Below the pieces are notes generated by a model. The model was not told where the DNA came from and searched no databases. It saw only the letters and a list, made by a program, of their open reading frames with translations. The translations under genes were made by a program, and so were the position numbers. From Gluconacetobacter aggeris (GTDB lineage: Bacteria > Pseudomonadota > Alphaproteobacteria > Acetobacterales > Acetobacteraceae), in assembly GCF_014174395.1 (NCBI RefSeq), contig NZ_JABEQD010000002.1, positions 186,001 to 250,000 on the forward strand: a DNA stretch of 64,000 bases, given 5' to 3'. This document shows positions 9,167 through 17,539 of the stretch, piece by piece (positions within the stretch are counted from its first letter, which is position 1; the number at the start of each line of letters is the position of its first letter).

Positions 9167-9709
9167 ATGTCGCTTCTGTCTCGCCACACATCGCTTGCCC
9201 TGCCCGCTCTTGTGGCCAGCCTGCTCGCACTCGGCGCCTGCACGGCCGGCCATCCTCCCGCACCCCCCTTGCCGGCCCTGCAAAAAGCCCCCGACCTGAC
9301 GACCGCCGACGCGGCTTTCGTGCAGAAACTCAACGACATGAACGTAACGCAGATCGCCCTGGCCAAGGCGGCCCAGACCCACGCGGCCCGCAGCGACATC
9401 GCAACCCTCGGCGCGACCATTGAAAAGGACCTGACAGGCAACCAGGACAAGCTGGCGAAACTGGTGGCCCCCCACGCCATTACCCTGGCAACCAAACCTT
9501 CCCCCGAAGACCAGAAAATCATCGACCGGATGCAGCATCTTCATGGCGCCGCATTCGACCGAAGCTATATCCGCTACCTTTCCCGCAACCAGGCCGGAAT
9601 GAAGCCCGTCATCGAAACCGAGATCGCCACCTCGAAGAACACCGACCTGGCCAAACTCGCAACCGACACCAAGGCCATGCTCGCCGCCTACACGGCCCAA
9701 CTCAGATAA
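9167..9709 (+). CDS. DUF4142-type lipoprotein
   Basis: A 180-residue protein with ATG at 9167 behind GGAGAA. The N-terminus is a lipoprotein signal with lipobox LGAC (LLALGACTAG). The mature part is helical and reads ADAAFVQKLNDMNVTQIALAKAA...LATLGATIEKD-like heptads, then HGAAFDRSYIRYLSRNQAGM, which is the pattern of the ferritin-like DUF4142 family of periplasmic proteins. These are common in alphaproteobacteria and often stress-linked, but have no proven activity. The domain call is from recognition of the helical pattern. Confidence 0.78.
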   Translation: MSLLSRHTSLALPALVASLLALGACTAGHPPAPPLPALQKAPDLTTADAAFVQKLNDMNVTQIALAKAAQTHAARSDIATLGATIEKDLTGNQDKLAKLVAPHAITLATKPSPEDQKIIDRMQHLHGAAFDRSYIRYLSRNQAGMKPVIETEIATSKNTDLAKLATDTKAMLAAYTAQLR

Positions 9710-9759
9710 CCCCCTCCGGAATGCGACATACGCAACGCACAGCCTGAAGAGAGGTACCG

Positions 9760-10284
9760 ATGGATATCAGGATTGCCGAACTGGATGAGAAGGCTCTCGT
9801 CAACGGCCTTGATGATTTGTCGGGAATTCTTGTCGACAGCGTCACGGCTGGCGCCGCCATCGGCTTCATGCTGCCCCTGTCAAAGGAAGAGGCGAGTCGT
9901 TTCTGGTCGCAAGATATCGGGAATGCACTATCGCGGGGAGAGCGCATCCTCTTTGGCGCCAAGCTGGGGCCGCGCCTCGTCGGCACTGTGCAGCTTGTCA
10001 CAGCCTGTCCACGAAATCAGCCGCATCGCTGTGAAATAGCCAAGATGATGGTGCATCCCGAAATGCGCCGGCGCGGTATCGGACGGATGCTGATGAATGC
10101 CGCGCTCGAGCGCGCCCGCGACATCGGCAAGACCCTTGTGACATTGGATACGCGCAGCCGCGATGTCGCCCAGGGACTGTATTCGTCACTGGGTTTCGAA
10201 ATTGCCGGTGAAATCCCCGATTACGCCTGGGATTCCGATGGTCAGGCGATGCATGCTACGACCTACATGTTTCGACGCCTGTAG
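9760..10284 (+). CDS. GNAT-family N-acetyltransferase
   Basis: A 174-residue acetyltransferase of the GCN5-related fold, ATG at 9760 behind GAGAGG. The acetyl-CoA pyrophosphate loop is visible as MRRRGIGRMLMNAALERA (motif A, Q/RxxGxG/A), preceded by strand AKMMVHPE, and the C-terminal motif B appears as GLYSSLGFEIAGEIPDYA. Length is normal for the family. It follows the DUF4142 gene by 50 bases in the same direction. The acceptor substrate cannot be predicted. Confidence 0.88.
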   Translation: MDIRIAELDEKALVNGLDDLSGILVDSVTAGAAIGFMLPLSKEEASRFWSQDIGNALSRGERILFGAKLGPRLVGTVQLVTACPRNQPHRCEIAKMMVHPEMRRRGIGRMLMNAALERARDIGKTLVTLDTRSRDVAQGLYSSLGFEIAGEIPDYAWDSDGQAMHATTYMFRRL

Positions 10285-10393
10285 GCATATCCTCTGCAAT
10301 TTCCATTTTCCCATGCGCGCACAGACGCCCCGGATGTCACTCCCTGCCGAACAACCGAATCTGCGATGAACGATCTGACAGCCTCCATAACGC

Positions 10394-12955
10394 TCAAGGC
10401 GGGGCGGAAGGCGAGTTTCCTGAAATACGGGGCAGCGCCCCGCTCGCACCCTTCTCCTCCCCGGCCTCGGCCTGCTCCGAAGACAGTGAAATCAATTCCA
10501 CACTCTGCGCCGGCCGCGCCAGCCGAATACCCTCGCCGGCGAAGCGCTGGACCAGAAGCCGATTGAACGCACGCTGCACCGGCCACCGGGCCGCATCGGT
10601 GCAGACGATCTGCCCCAGCAGCGTGACGGCCTGCGACGAAACCGCGTTCACCCCCCAATATTGCAGGTCGCTCAACATGCCGGGGGCGAGTTCCGGGTCC
10701 TGGCGCATGTCCTCCACAATCTCCGCCAGCAGGGCGGCGGCACGGTCTATATCCTGGTCCGGCGCGATATCGACGCTGACGGCGGCATTGCCCATACCGC
10801 GATTGGTGTTGGTGACGGTGGAAACCGCGCTGAAGGGAATGATATGCACCGACCCGTCGCTCGCCCGCAGGCGCAGCGTGCGGATCGACAATGTTTCCAC
10901 CACGCCGGACAGGCCGCCGGCAGTCACCGTGTCTCCCACCTCCATCGCGTTTTCCAGCAGCAGGAAAATGCCGGTAATGAAATCCTGCACCAGCTTCTGC
11001 GACCCGAACCCGACGGCGACACCGATGATCCCCGCCCCGGCCAGCAGCGGCGCGATATTCAGCCCGATCTGGCTGAGCACGGTCATGACCACCACAATGC
11101 TCAGACACACCAGCAGCACGGTGCGCAGGATCGGTGAGAGCGTGCGCAACCGCATCGCCCGCCCGGGCTGCGCGCTGCTGGCATAATGGCCGATCTGCCG
11201 GTCCAGCGCGGCATTGACATATTCCCAGACGATAATGCCGATCGCCAGCGCCACCAGCACCGTGGCCGCGGCCGAAACCAGCCGGCGCCCCACCTTGCCG
11301 CTATCGAACCACGCGAAGGCCGGCACCCCCCAGGCCTGCAACAGCGTGACGGCACCCGCGATGCCCAATATCCACGCCAGCGTCTGACGGACATACGGGT
11401 AATAGCGCGCGCCACGCCGGACCAGGCCCGATGCCGCCGTGTCCGTATCCTGATCAGGGCGGAACGCACGGTCCAGCAACCCGAACAGCAGGATCGCCAG
11501 CGCCCGGAACACGATCAGAAGGCCGAGGGCAATGGCACACAGGCGCCACACCCTCGTATAGCCCCCCGGAATGTCGGCCGCCGACACCAGCCAGAGCGCC
11601 CCGTCGAGGACCAGCGCAAAGATCCACCACCGCTCGGCCAGCCCGTCGAACAGACCATGGCCCAGCCGCCAGCGTACCATGCCCGGCGGCTGCAACATGC
11701 GCGCAACCGGGCGCCGCACCTGCACGATCAGTCCCGCTACCAGCAGATGTTCCTCCAGCAGGATCACCAGCCCGATCGCATCCTGCCCCGGTTCCGACAG
11801 CCCCAGCAGTCCGCCCGCGTCGACCAGGCACAGCGCCGCGACAGGCAGCGCGATCAGCGCGGTCGTCCATCCTGTGAGAATCCGCGCCATACCGTCACTC
11901 AGCGGCACCGGCCGCAGATGCGGCAGCCGGGGCGACAGCAGGGCACCCAGCCCGATGATCGCCGCACGACCGATCGCATAGGCATTGATGACCATCAGCA
12001 TGATCTGTGCTGTCGGCAGCACGTCGTCCTCGCCGGCCAGGACATTGGCCATCAGCGTGGCAACCCCCAGGAACGCGGCGAGCGGCACCAGTTCCAGCAC
12101 CAGACGCAGCACGATCCAGGGCAACAGACGCAATTGCCGCAGCAGGCGCGCGGCACGCCAGCGGGTCGCGGCCTCCTGCACGCGCACCCGTTCCGCAGAG
12201 GCACCGTTACCTTCAGCCGCGACGGCCGCATCGGACGGCGGCCCCACCGCTTCATGATCCGGCTCGCGGACCGGCAGCGGCAGGCGCGTCGCCAGCACCG
12301 TGTCGATGCGGACCAGATACCGGTGCAGCAGCATGGCCACTCCGCGCTCGAGGGCGAGCCCGATCAGCATCACCAGCCCCAGCCGCCATCCCAGCGCGAC
12401 CAGCCCATCGCGCCGGGCACCGGGCGCCATGATCCGCCGCCCCCAGACGCCCACACTGCGCAGGTCCGTAAACAGGGCACCGAAACGGCGCACATGCTGG
12501 GTCACCGCGCCCGCAATCCCCCCCAACCCATGCAGGGCCACAGCCCCCAGACTGCCCGGGGCCAGGGCGATCGGCGCCGGAGCCGCTGCCGGAGCCGCCG
12601 CCTTGGCCGCGTCCGCCGCAGGCGGTAGGGCAGCGGCCGCCTTGCCCGCCGCACCGGCAGGTGTCCGGCCCGCCGCATTCGGCGGCAGTCCCTGCAACGC
12701 ACGCAGATCCTGCAGAAAGGCCGCCCGCCGCTGCGGATCGTCCAGCGTGTTCAGCAGATGCTGCAACTGCGCCTGGTCCGGCATCGCCCCCTGCCCCCCA
12801 GGCACCGCGCGATCCTGCGCCCGCGCCACCGGGCACAGCCAGGATCGGGGCGCGATCAATGCGGCCAGAAGCATGACCGTCATCAGCGCAAGCGCAACAC
12901 GCAGACAGGCGGAAGCCAGGCGATGGCGAGACGTAACAGAGGCGTCGACGGGCAT
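10394..12955 (-). CDS. Large MscS-family mechanosensitive ion channel (YbiO-like)
   Basis: An 853-residue inner-membrane channel. It has an N-terminal signal (ALALMTVMLLAALIAPRSW), an Ala/Pro-rich periplasmic region with a helical segment (QLQHLLNTLDDPQRRAAFL), about ten hydrophobic segments, and a C-terminal MscS domain from about residue 620. The pore helix and beta domain read LLAGAGIIGVAVGFGSQK, then LLENAMEVGDTV and the conserved IRTLRLR...IPFSAV. Its size and architecture resemble E. coli YbiO more than the short MscS. The start at 12955 gives the signal sequence; the frame is open further upstream without homology. Role: release of solutes on osmotic downshock. Confidence 0.87.
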   Translation of the reverse strand: MPVDASVTSRHRLASACLRVALALMTVMLLAALIAPRSWLCPVARAQDRAVPGGQGAMPDQAQLQHLLNTLDDPQRRAAFLQDLRALQGLPPNAAGRTPAGAAGKAAAALPPAADAAKAAAPAAAPAPIALAPGSLGAVALHGLGGIAGAVTQHVRRFGALFTDLRSVGVWGRRIMAPGARRDGLVALGWRLGLVMLIGLALERGVAMLLHRYLVRIDTVLATRLPLPVREPDHEAVGPPSDAAVAAEGNGASAERVRVQEAATRWRAARLLRQLRLLPWIVLRLVLELVPLAAFLGVATLMANVLAGEDDVLPTAQIMLMVINAYAIGRAAIIGLGALLSPRLPHLRPVPLSDGMARILTGWTTALIALPVAALCLVDAGGLLGLSEPGQDAIGLVILLEEHLLVAGLIVQVRRPVARMLQPPGMVRWRLGHGLFDGLAERWWIFALVLDGALWLVSAADIPGGYTRVWRLCAIALGLLIVFRALAILLFGLLDRAFRPDQDTDTAASGLVRRGARYYPYVRQTLAWILGIAGAVTLLQAWGVPAFAWFDSGKVGRRLVSAAATVLVALAIGIIVWEYVNAALDRQIGHYASSAQPGRAMRLRTLSPILRTVLLVCLSIVVVMTVLSQIGLNIAPLLAGAGIIGVAVGFGSQKLVQDFITGIFLLLENAMEVGDTVTAGGLSGVVETLSIRTLRLRASDGSVHIIPFSAVSTVTNTNRGMGNAAVSVDIAPDQDIDRAAALLAEIVEDMRQDPELAPGMLSDLQYWGVNAVSSQAVTLLGQIVCTDAARWPVQRAFNRLLVQRFAGEGIRLARPAQSVELISLSSEQAEAGEEKGASGALPRISGNSPSAPP

Positions 12956-13270
12956 GAGTCCTCCCGCTGAGCGATCTGGCGGACAGATATGGACCGACGG
13001 CGGCATATGCGTTTGCGCCGGGCGCGCGGCGCTAAACGCATGAGACAACAGGAAAGTTCGCGCGCACCCCGGCTGACGCGCGGCGGCACCGACGAGGACC
13101 GGTCTGGAAATGTGGGCGGGCAAGCGGGAACGCCGCCCAGGCGCACGACCAGCCAGTCCCAACGAAAAACCGGGGCCAGAGGCCCCGGTTTCCCACATGA
13201 TTCGGAGTGCAGGCTCAGCCTGTTCCGCCAGCAGAATGGCGCGAATGCCGGGCCAATGGTTTGATCTGGA
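12956..13270. other. Intergenic region between tetR and the MscS gene
   Basis: About 315 bases between the end of the TetR gene (13271) and the start of the channel gene (12955), both leftward. It holds the tetR terminator hairpin at 13167-13191 and presumably the mscS promoter between it and 12955. No supported gene was seen. Confidence 0.6.
13160..13193 (-). terminator. Intrinsic terminator of the tetR gene
   Basis: A perfect 11-bp inverted repeat (AAACCGGGGCC / GGCCCCGGTTT, 13167-13191) with an AGA loop. On the minus strand the stem is followed by a run of T (GGTTTTTCG), the arrangement of a Rho-independent terminator for transcription coming from tetR. It sits 80 bases after the tetR stop. 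Confidence 0.8.
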
Positions 13271-13951
13271 TCAAGCCGGCGCGTCGGGAATCGCTTCCGG
13301 AACAGACGGCCCCTTTCCCACCTGGAACGTGTTCAGGAACATCCGCGTCACCGCCCGCGCGATCATCGCGATATGGGCCGGGTCGGAATCGACCGGCAAT
13401 TGCAGTCGCTTGCGCCAGGTAATGCGCGTCTGGCACAGGGCATAGAACAGTTCGGCCGCCAGTTCCGGGTCCGGCACGTCCAGAATACCGTCACTGGTAC
13501 GCGCCCGCAGCCAGTCAGACAGGATGCCGATCGCCTTGCACGGCCCGACCTGCCAGAAAATCTCAGCCAGATGCGGAAAGGTCGCCGCTTCCGACACCAC
13601 GATGCGGTTCAGCATCAGCGACAGCGGCGAAATGGTCAGCCGGATCATCGCGGCGGCAATGCCTTCCAGCGTGGCCTCGGGGCTCTGGGCCTCCCCGATC
13701 GTCTCGAACAGCTTCGGCAGCTTCTCGCAGGCACATTCCTCGATGAAGGCCGCGAACAGGCTCGCCTTGCTGTCATAGTAATTATATAGCGTGCCCTTCG
13801 AGACCCCGGCATCGCGCGCGATCTGCGACATGCTGGCGCCCTCGTACCCGTGCTCGGCAAAGATGCGGGCCGCCCCATCCAGGATCTGCCGCCGCTTCGC
13901 GCTGGAAATCCCCGGCAGATCCGGCACGTGGGGCGACTGAACGGCTGACAT
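13271..13951 (-). CDS. TetR/AcrR-family transcriptional repressor
   Basis: A 226-residue regulator. The N-terminal helix-turn-helix reads ILDGAARIFAEHGYEGASMSQIARDAGVSKGTLYNYYDSKASL, a textbook TetR domain, and the C-terminal half resembles the AcrR-type ligand domain (TetR_C, with LTISPLSLMLNRIVVSEAATFP). The start ATG at 13951 gives MSAVQSPHVP. It faces the outer-membrane efflux gene at 14084; the palindrome at 14031-14053 between them is the obvious operator for repression of both. It ends in a clear terminator. Confidence 0.92.
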   Translation of the reverse strand: MSAVQSPHVPDLPGISSAKRRQILDGAARIFAEHGYEGASMSQIARDAGVSKGTLYNYYDSKASLFAAFIEECACEKLPKLFETIGEAQSPEATLEGIAAAMIRLTISPLSLMLNRIVVSEAATFPHLAEIFWQVGPCKAIGILSDWLRARTSDGILDVPDPELAAELFYALCQTRITWRKRLQLPVDSDPAHIAMIARAVTRMFLNTFQVGKGPSVPEAIPDAPA

Positions 13952-14030
13952 GGCGCTTACTACCTCCGGCGACCATTGCTTTCCAGCCCGGACGGATTGA
14001 CCGGGCGGGGAAAGCCGATAGGGTATCGGC

Positions 14031-14053
14031 AATGACCGAACCGGTCGGTCATT
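14031..14053. promoter_or_regulatory. Palindromic TetR-type operator
   Basis: Perfect inverted repeat AATGACCGA-(ACCGG)-TCGGTCATT, 9-bp arms with a 5-base spacer, midway between the divergent tetR start (13951) and efflux gene start (14084). Its size and symmetry suit a TetR dimer or pair of dimers. The assignment to the adjacent TetR protein is inferred from position. Confidence 0.8.
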
Positions 14054-14083
14054 GTTCATCATGATGTCATATTGCCTCCCGTC

Positions 14084-15742
14084 ATGTCGATAGGACCGCT
14101 GGCGGGACCGGAGGAAGCAGGGGACCGTCTGGTGTATAAGGGATATTCTTGGCGGGCCGCCATCATCGGATTCTCCGCCCTGGCCGGTGGATGCGCGGTC
14201 GGGCCCGATTTTCACAAGCCCGCAAGCTGGACGCCCCCGCACTGGGCCGGCCCGGGCTCGTCCCCGCCGACCGGCCCGGCAACGGGCCCGGTCACCAGCG
14301 ACATTTCCGACGCGGCACCCGACCCGGCCTGGTGGGACGTGTTCCACGATGCCGAGCTGTCGGCGCTGGAACGCCGCGTGGCCTCGCAGAACCTGTCGGT
14401 CGGCATCGCCACCGCCCGCCTGGCGCAAAGCCGCGCCCAGCTCCGCATTGCCGGGGCCGAACGCTATCCGGGCCTCAGCGCCGCGGGGTCGTATTCGCGC
14501 GCGCAGTACAGCACCAAGATGCTGCAACGCATCGTCAGCGACGTAGGCCAGTCCCCGCAGGTACAGCAGGCCATCCGCCAGTCCGGGCAACTGGGCAACG
14601 CCACCCTGGCCGACGAATCGGGCCACCTGACGATTCCCCTGTTCGACCAGTGGAAAGACAGTATCGACGCGACGTGGGAGGTCGATCTGTGGGGCCGCGT
14701 ACGCCGGCAATACGAAGCCGCCGGCGCCGACCTGCAAGCCTCGAACGAGGAACGGCGCGGCGTGCTGACGGCCCGGATGGCCGAACTGGCCCGCGACTAC
14801 ATGGCCCTGCGCGAGGCCCAGACCCTGCTGCACATCCTGCTGGACAATCGCGACACCGCCGCCCGCACGCTGGAGCTCAGCCGCCAGCGCAACCAGGCCG
14901 GCCTGGTCAGCGAACTGGACGTGCAGAGCGCCCAGTCCCAGCTCGACGCCACCACCGCCCGCATTCCGCAGACCGAGCAGCAGATCGCCGTGCAGGTCAA
15001 CGCGCTCAGCCTGCTGCTGGGTGAACCGCCTGCCGCCCTGGCCGGCGAACTGCTCAAGGCCGAGGCCATTCCGCCGGTGCCGCCGCGCGTCCCCGCCGGG
15101 GTGCCGTCCGAACTGGCCCGCCGCCGCCCCGACATCCGCCAGGCGGAAGCGCAACTGCACGCCGCCACCGCGCAGGTCGGCGAGGCGGTGGCCGAATTCT
15201 ACCCCCGCGTGACCATCGACGCCGGATTCGGCTTCCAGTCGCTCTCGTTCCGCGACCTGGGATTCTGGAACGCACGGGCGTGGAATGTCGGCCCTTCGAT
15301 CACATTGCCCATCTTCCAGGGCGGCAGGCTGCGCGGCCAGCTCGAACTGCGCAAATCCGCCCAGCAGGAAGCCGCGATCTCCTACCGCCAGACCGTGCTG
15401 GGCGCGTGGCACGAGGTCGATAACGCACTGACCGCCTATCGCGACGAACAGATGCGCCGCGACAGCCTGGCGCGCGAGGTCGCGGCCGACCAGCGCGGAC
15501 TGGACCTGGCCCGCGACCAGTATCGCCACGGTATGGTGACGTTCCTGACGGTGCTGGATGCCGAACGCCGCCTGCTGGCCGCCCAGACCGACCTCACCGG
15601 CAGCACAGCCACCCTGTCGACCAACCTGGTGCAGCTTTATTCCGCCCTCGGCGGCGGATGGGAGACCAGCTTCCCCGACGTCACACAAGCCGGCTCCGTC
15701 CCGCATGCGATCGCGCAAGCATCTCCCCATGACCCGGCCTGA
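14084..15742 (+). CDS. NodT/OprM-type outer-membrane efflux lipoprotein
   Basis: A TolC-like outer-membrane channel of the RND/MFS-associated NodT family, about 550 residues. The lipoprotein signal ends LAGGCAVGPDFHKP (lipobox LAGGC), then the typical TAxPAWWDVFHDAELSALE. The two OEP repeats are visible, each with helical heptads; the second opens with ELARRRPDIRQAEAQLHAATA and contains ITLPIFQGGRLRGQLEL. Start at ATG 14084 or GTG 14132 (the latter gives a more normal signal length). It stands alone: no membrane-fusion or pump gene adjoins it, so its inner-membrane partner must be elsewhere. Expression is probably controlled by the divergent TetR repressor through the palindrome at 14031. Confidence 0.9.
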   Translation: MSIGPLAGPEEAGDRLVYKGYSWRAAIIGFSALAGGCAVGPDFHKPASWTPPHWAGPGSSPPTGPATGPVTSDISDAAPDPAWWDVFHDAELSALERRVASQNLSVGIATARLAQSRAQLRIAGAERYPGLSAAGSYSRAQYSTKMLQRIVSDVGQSPQVQQAIRQSGQLGNATLADESGHLTIPLFDQWKDSIDATWEVDLWGRVRRQYEAAGADLQASNEERRGVLTARMAELARDYMALREAQTLLHILLDNRDTAARTLELSRQRNQAGLVSELDVQSAQSQLDATTARIPQTEQQIAVQVNALSLLLGEPPAALAGELLKAEAIPPVPPRVPAGVPSELARRRPDIRQAEAQLHAATAQVGEAVAEFYPRVTIDAGFGFQSLSFRDLGFWNARAWNVGPSITLPIFQGGRLRGQLELRKSAQQEAAISYRQTVLGAWHEVDNALTAYRDEQMRRDSLAREVAADQRGLDLARDQYRHGMVTFLTVLDAERRLLAAQTDLTGSTATLSTNLVQLYSALGGGWETSFPDVTQAGSVPHAIAQASPHDPA

Positions 15743-15808
15743 AGGGAACTTCGAGTCGAAACCTGCTTTTCCGAACGGCTCAAGCCGGCTTCAGGCTTGG
15801 CGGATGGC

Positions 15809-15837
15809 GGGCGGCAGCGTATAAGCCGCCCGTTTCG
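15809..15837 (+). terminator. Possible terminator between the efflux gene and dksA
   Basis: Inverted repeat GGGCGGC / GCCGCCC (15809-15815 and 15825-15831) with a 9-base loop, followed by GTTT. The U-run is short, so this is a weak intrinsic terminator or simply a GC-rich hairpin in the dksA leader. Confidence 0.45.
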
Positions 15838-15897
15838 CGGCGGGTCCCTGTCGGGCGATGATCTCGTCCCGGGGGGCAATATTCAAGGACGCGCATC

Positions 15898-16311
15898 ATG
15901 ATCACACTGCCCCCCGATTACCACCCCTCGGAAGACGAGGAGTTCATGAACCCGCTTCAGGTGGAATATTTCCGCCAGAAGCTCCTGAAATGGCGCGCCG
16001 ACCTGCTGAAAGAGGCGGACGAGACCCTGGCCAGCCTCTCCGAAGGCGGCATCCATGAAGCCGACATCACCGACCGCGCCAGCGTCGAGACCGATCGCGC
16101 GCTGGAACTGCGCACCCGCGACCGGGCCCGCAAGCTGATTTCCAAGATCAACCAGGCCCTGCTGCGAATCGAGAACGGATCGTACGGCTTCTGCGAGGAA
16201 ACCGGCGAGCCGATCGGCCTGAAGCGCCTGGAAGCCCGCCCGATCGCCACCCTGTCGATCGAGGCGCAGGAGCGGCACGAGCGCATGGAAAAGATCCACC
16301 GCGACGACTGA
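15898..16311 (+). CDS. dksA: RNA polymerase-binding transcription factor DksA
   Basis: A 137-residue DksA that binds the secondary channel of RNA polymerase and acts with ppGpp in the stringent response. The coiled coil lies in residues 20-85 (VEYFRQKLLKWRADLLKEADE...RTRDRARKLISKINQALLRI). The coil-tip region contains ADITDRASVETDRALEL. The zinc-finger region reads GSYGFCEETGEPIGLKRLEARP and has only one Cys instead of four, the cysteine-poor type usual in alphaproteobacteria. ATG at 15898 behind AAGGA. A strong hairpin terminator follows at 16329. Confident. Confidence 0.94.
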   Translation: MITLPPDYHPSEDEEFMNPLQVEYFRQKLLKWRADLLKEADETLASLSEGGIHEADITDRASVETDRALELRTRDRARKLISKINQALLRIENGSYGFCEETGEPIGLKRLEARPIATLSIEAQERHERMEKIHRDD

Positions 16312-16328
16312 CCGCACTCCGGCGGAGG

Positions 16329-16362
16329 CATGACCGGCTATCATACGGCCCGGTCATGTTTT
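16329..16362 (+). terminator. Intrinsic terminator of dksA
   Basis: Inverted repeat CATGACCGG / CCGGTCATG (16329-16337 and 16350-16358) followed directly by TTTT, 18 bases after the dksA stop. A Rho-independent terminator in form and position. Confidence 0.85.
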
Positions 16363-16419
16363 CTCGCCAAGGGGGGTTGCAACGCTCCCCGGGAGGCGGT
16401 AGGAACCCCCCACCCCGTT

Positions 16420-16494
<75 letters not shown>

Positions 16495-16704
16495 TGATTT
16501 CCCTAAATTTTATCGATAGACCGCCTGGCTCTGTTCTGGTCCATGTGGACCAGGGAACGCGGCTAACACGTCCGTAGCGCGCACCAGAGGGTCTCCGCGC
16601 AACCTCTCGCCGGGTGCGATGGCCACCGGACCTGCGCCCGCCCTCGAACCGGCCATTTTACGGGCCGGCACGTTGGCGCACCGGCCTACGCCGTCCATAT
16701 GGCG
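16495..16704. other. Spacer after tRNA-Thr
   Basis: No gene or RNA was recognised between the tRNA and the small unknown gene that follows. Base composition becomes visibly lower in GC from about 16700 onward. I looked for a second copy of the tRNA 3' end that would mark an integrated element and did not see one in the next kilobase. Confidence 0.5.
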
Positions 16705-16971
16705 TTACGGCGCATCGATCTTTTCTGTCTCGTCGACCATGGACAAAAATTGCCGGTCTGTAATTCTGCGGCAACAGCGCAACAAATGCGCCAGCGGAAG
16801 CAATATCGGCAGGTGTCCCGATGACTGTATTTCTATAAGTGTCTCAATCGCGGCCACCCGTGCCAATTTCGTCATGGGACGAAGAACCAATAGAACGTTC
16901 AGGAACTGCAACTGCAAATCCGGTGCAAGTGTTCGCACGACTTCTTGGACCATAAATCGAGGTGTCAACAC
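16705..16971 (-). CDS. Small hypothetical protein
   Basis: A possible 88-residue protein from GTG 16971, chosen because AGAGGA stands just upstream; an ATG at 17013 would add 14 residues with no ribosome site. The sequence is Leu-rich and amphipathic (LAPDLQLQFLNVLLVLRPMTKLARVAAIETLIEIQ) and ends with a charged tail. The composition looks protein-like rather than random, but I do not recognise a family. It lies in an AT-richer patch after the tRNA and may belong to a small acquired segment. Confidence 0.4.
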   Translation of the reverse strand: MLTPRFMVQEVVRTLAPDLQLQFLNVLLVLRPMTKLARVAAIETLIEIQSSGHLPILLPLAHLLRCCRRITDRQFLSMVDETEKIDAP

Positions 16972-17227
16972 ATTATCCTCTGCTCTATGTTCGCAATTAC
17001 AAATTAATCTCATTTCGTTAATAAAGCGTAATGCAAAATAAAAGAATTCTTATGCGACCCGGTTTCCTTCTCTCTCTTTTATCTTTTATTCCTAAATTCT
17101 ATGATTACGCGGAGGCCGACTGTCCGAATGGCCGCTCCCGCATCCGCGTGGCGAACGTCTGATGAGGGCTGCCGGCGCGCCGACCAGGCAGATCACCAGG
17201 CTCTGACGTAGGAGAAAATTCCGCATC

Positions 17228-17416
17228 ATGGACATATTGACGATGGCCCGCGCCATGGGCGCCGCACGCGCGGAACTGAGCCGTCAGAGTGCTGAAGGAC
17301 CAGATGCGCCAGCGATCGGATTTGACGGTTGGCCAACCGACGTGACGCTGGAGGGCCGTTTCGATATCGAGGCCCTGGTGAAGGCCATCCTGTCCGGGGT
17401 AACTGCCCACCCGTAA
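17228..17416 (+). CDS. Small hypothetical protein
   Basis: A possible 62-residue protein, MDILTMARAMGAARAELSRQ..., with a purine-rich AGGAGAAAA stretch about 12 bases before the ATG. The mix of a helical N-terminus and a DVTLEGRFDIEALVKAI segment is protein-like, and codon use is GC-rich like the surroundings. I cannot assign a family or function. Confidence 0.45.
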   Translation: MDILTMARAMGAARAELSRQSAEGPDAPAIGFDGWPTDVTLEGRFDIEALVKAILSGVTAHP

Positions 17417-17539
17417 GAACCTGTCTGGACCGGCGCGGGCAGCGTGTCTTCCGCGCCTTTCCCACGCCGGGCGCGACCCTTCGGACCATTCTCGGAGACT
17501 GCGCGCTCCACGCGCCCGCGCGGCACCCCTACCAGGGCG

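Noticed and set aside
13952-15730. Upstream extension of the TetR frame antisense to the efflux gene
   Set aside because: Gly/Gln/Arg-rich sequence without domains; the TetR protein has a good ATG at 13951 and the plus strand encodes a recognisable NodT protein.
17052-17162. 36-codon open frame starting MRPGFLLSLLSF
   Set aside because: Hydrophobic start resembles a signal peptide but there is no ribosome site and the rest is short; not enough to call a gene.
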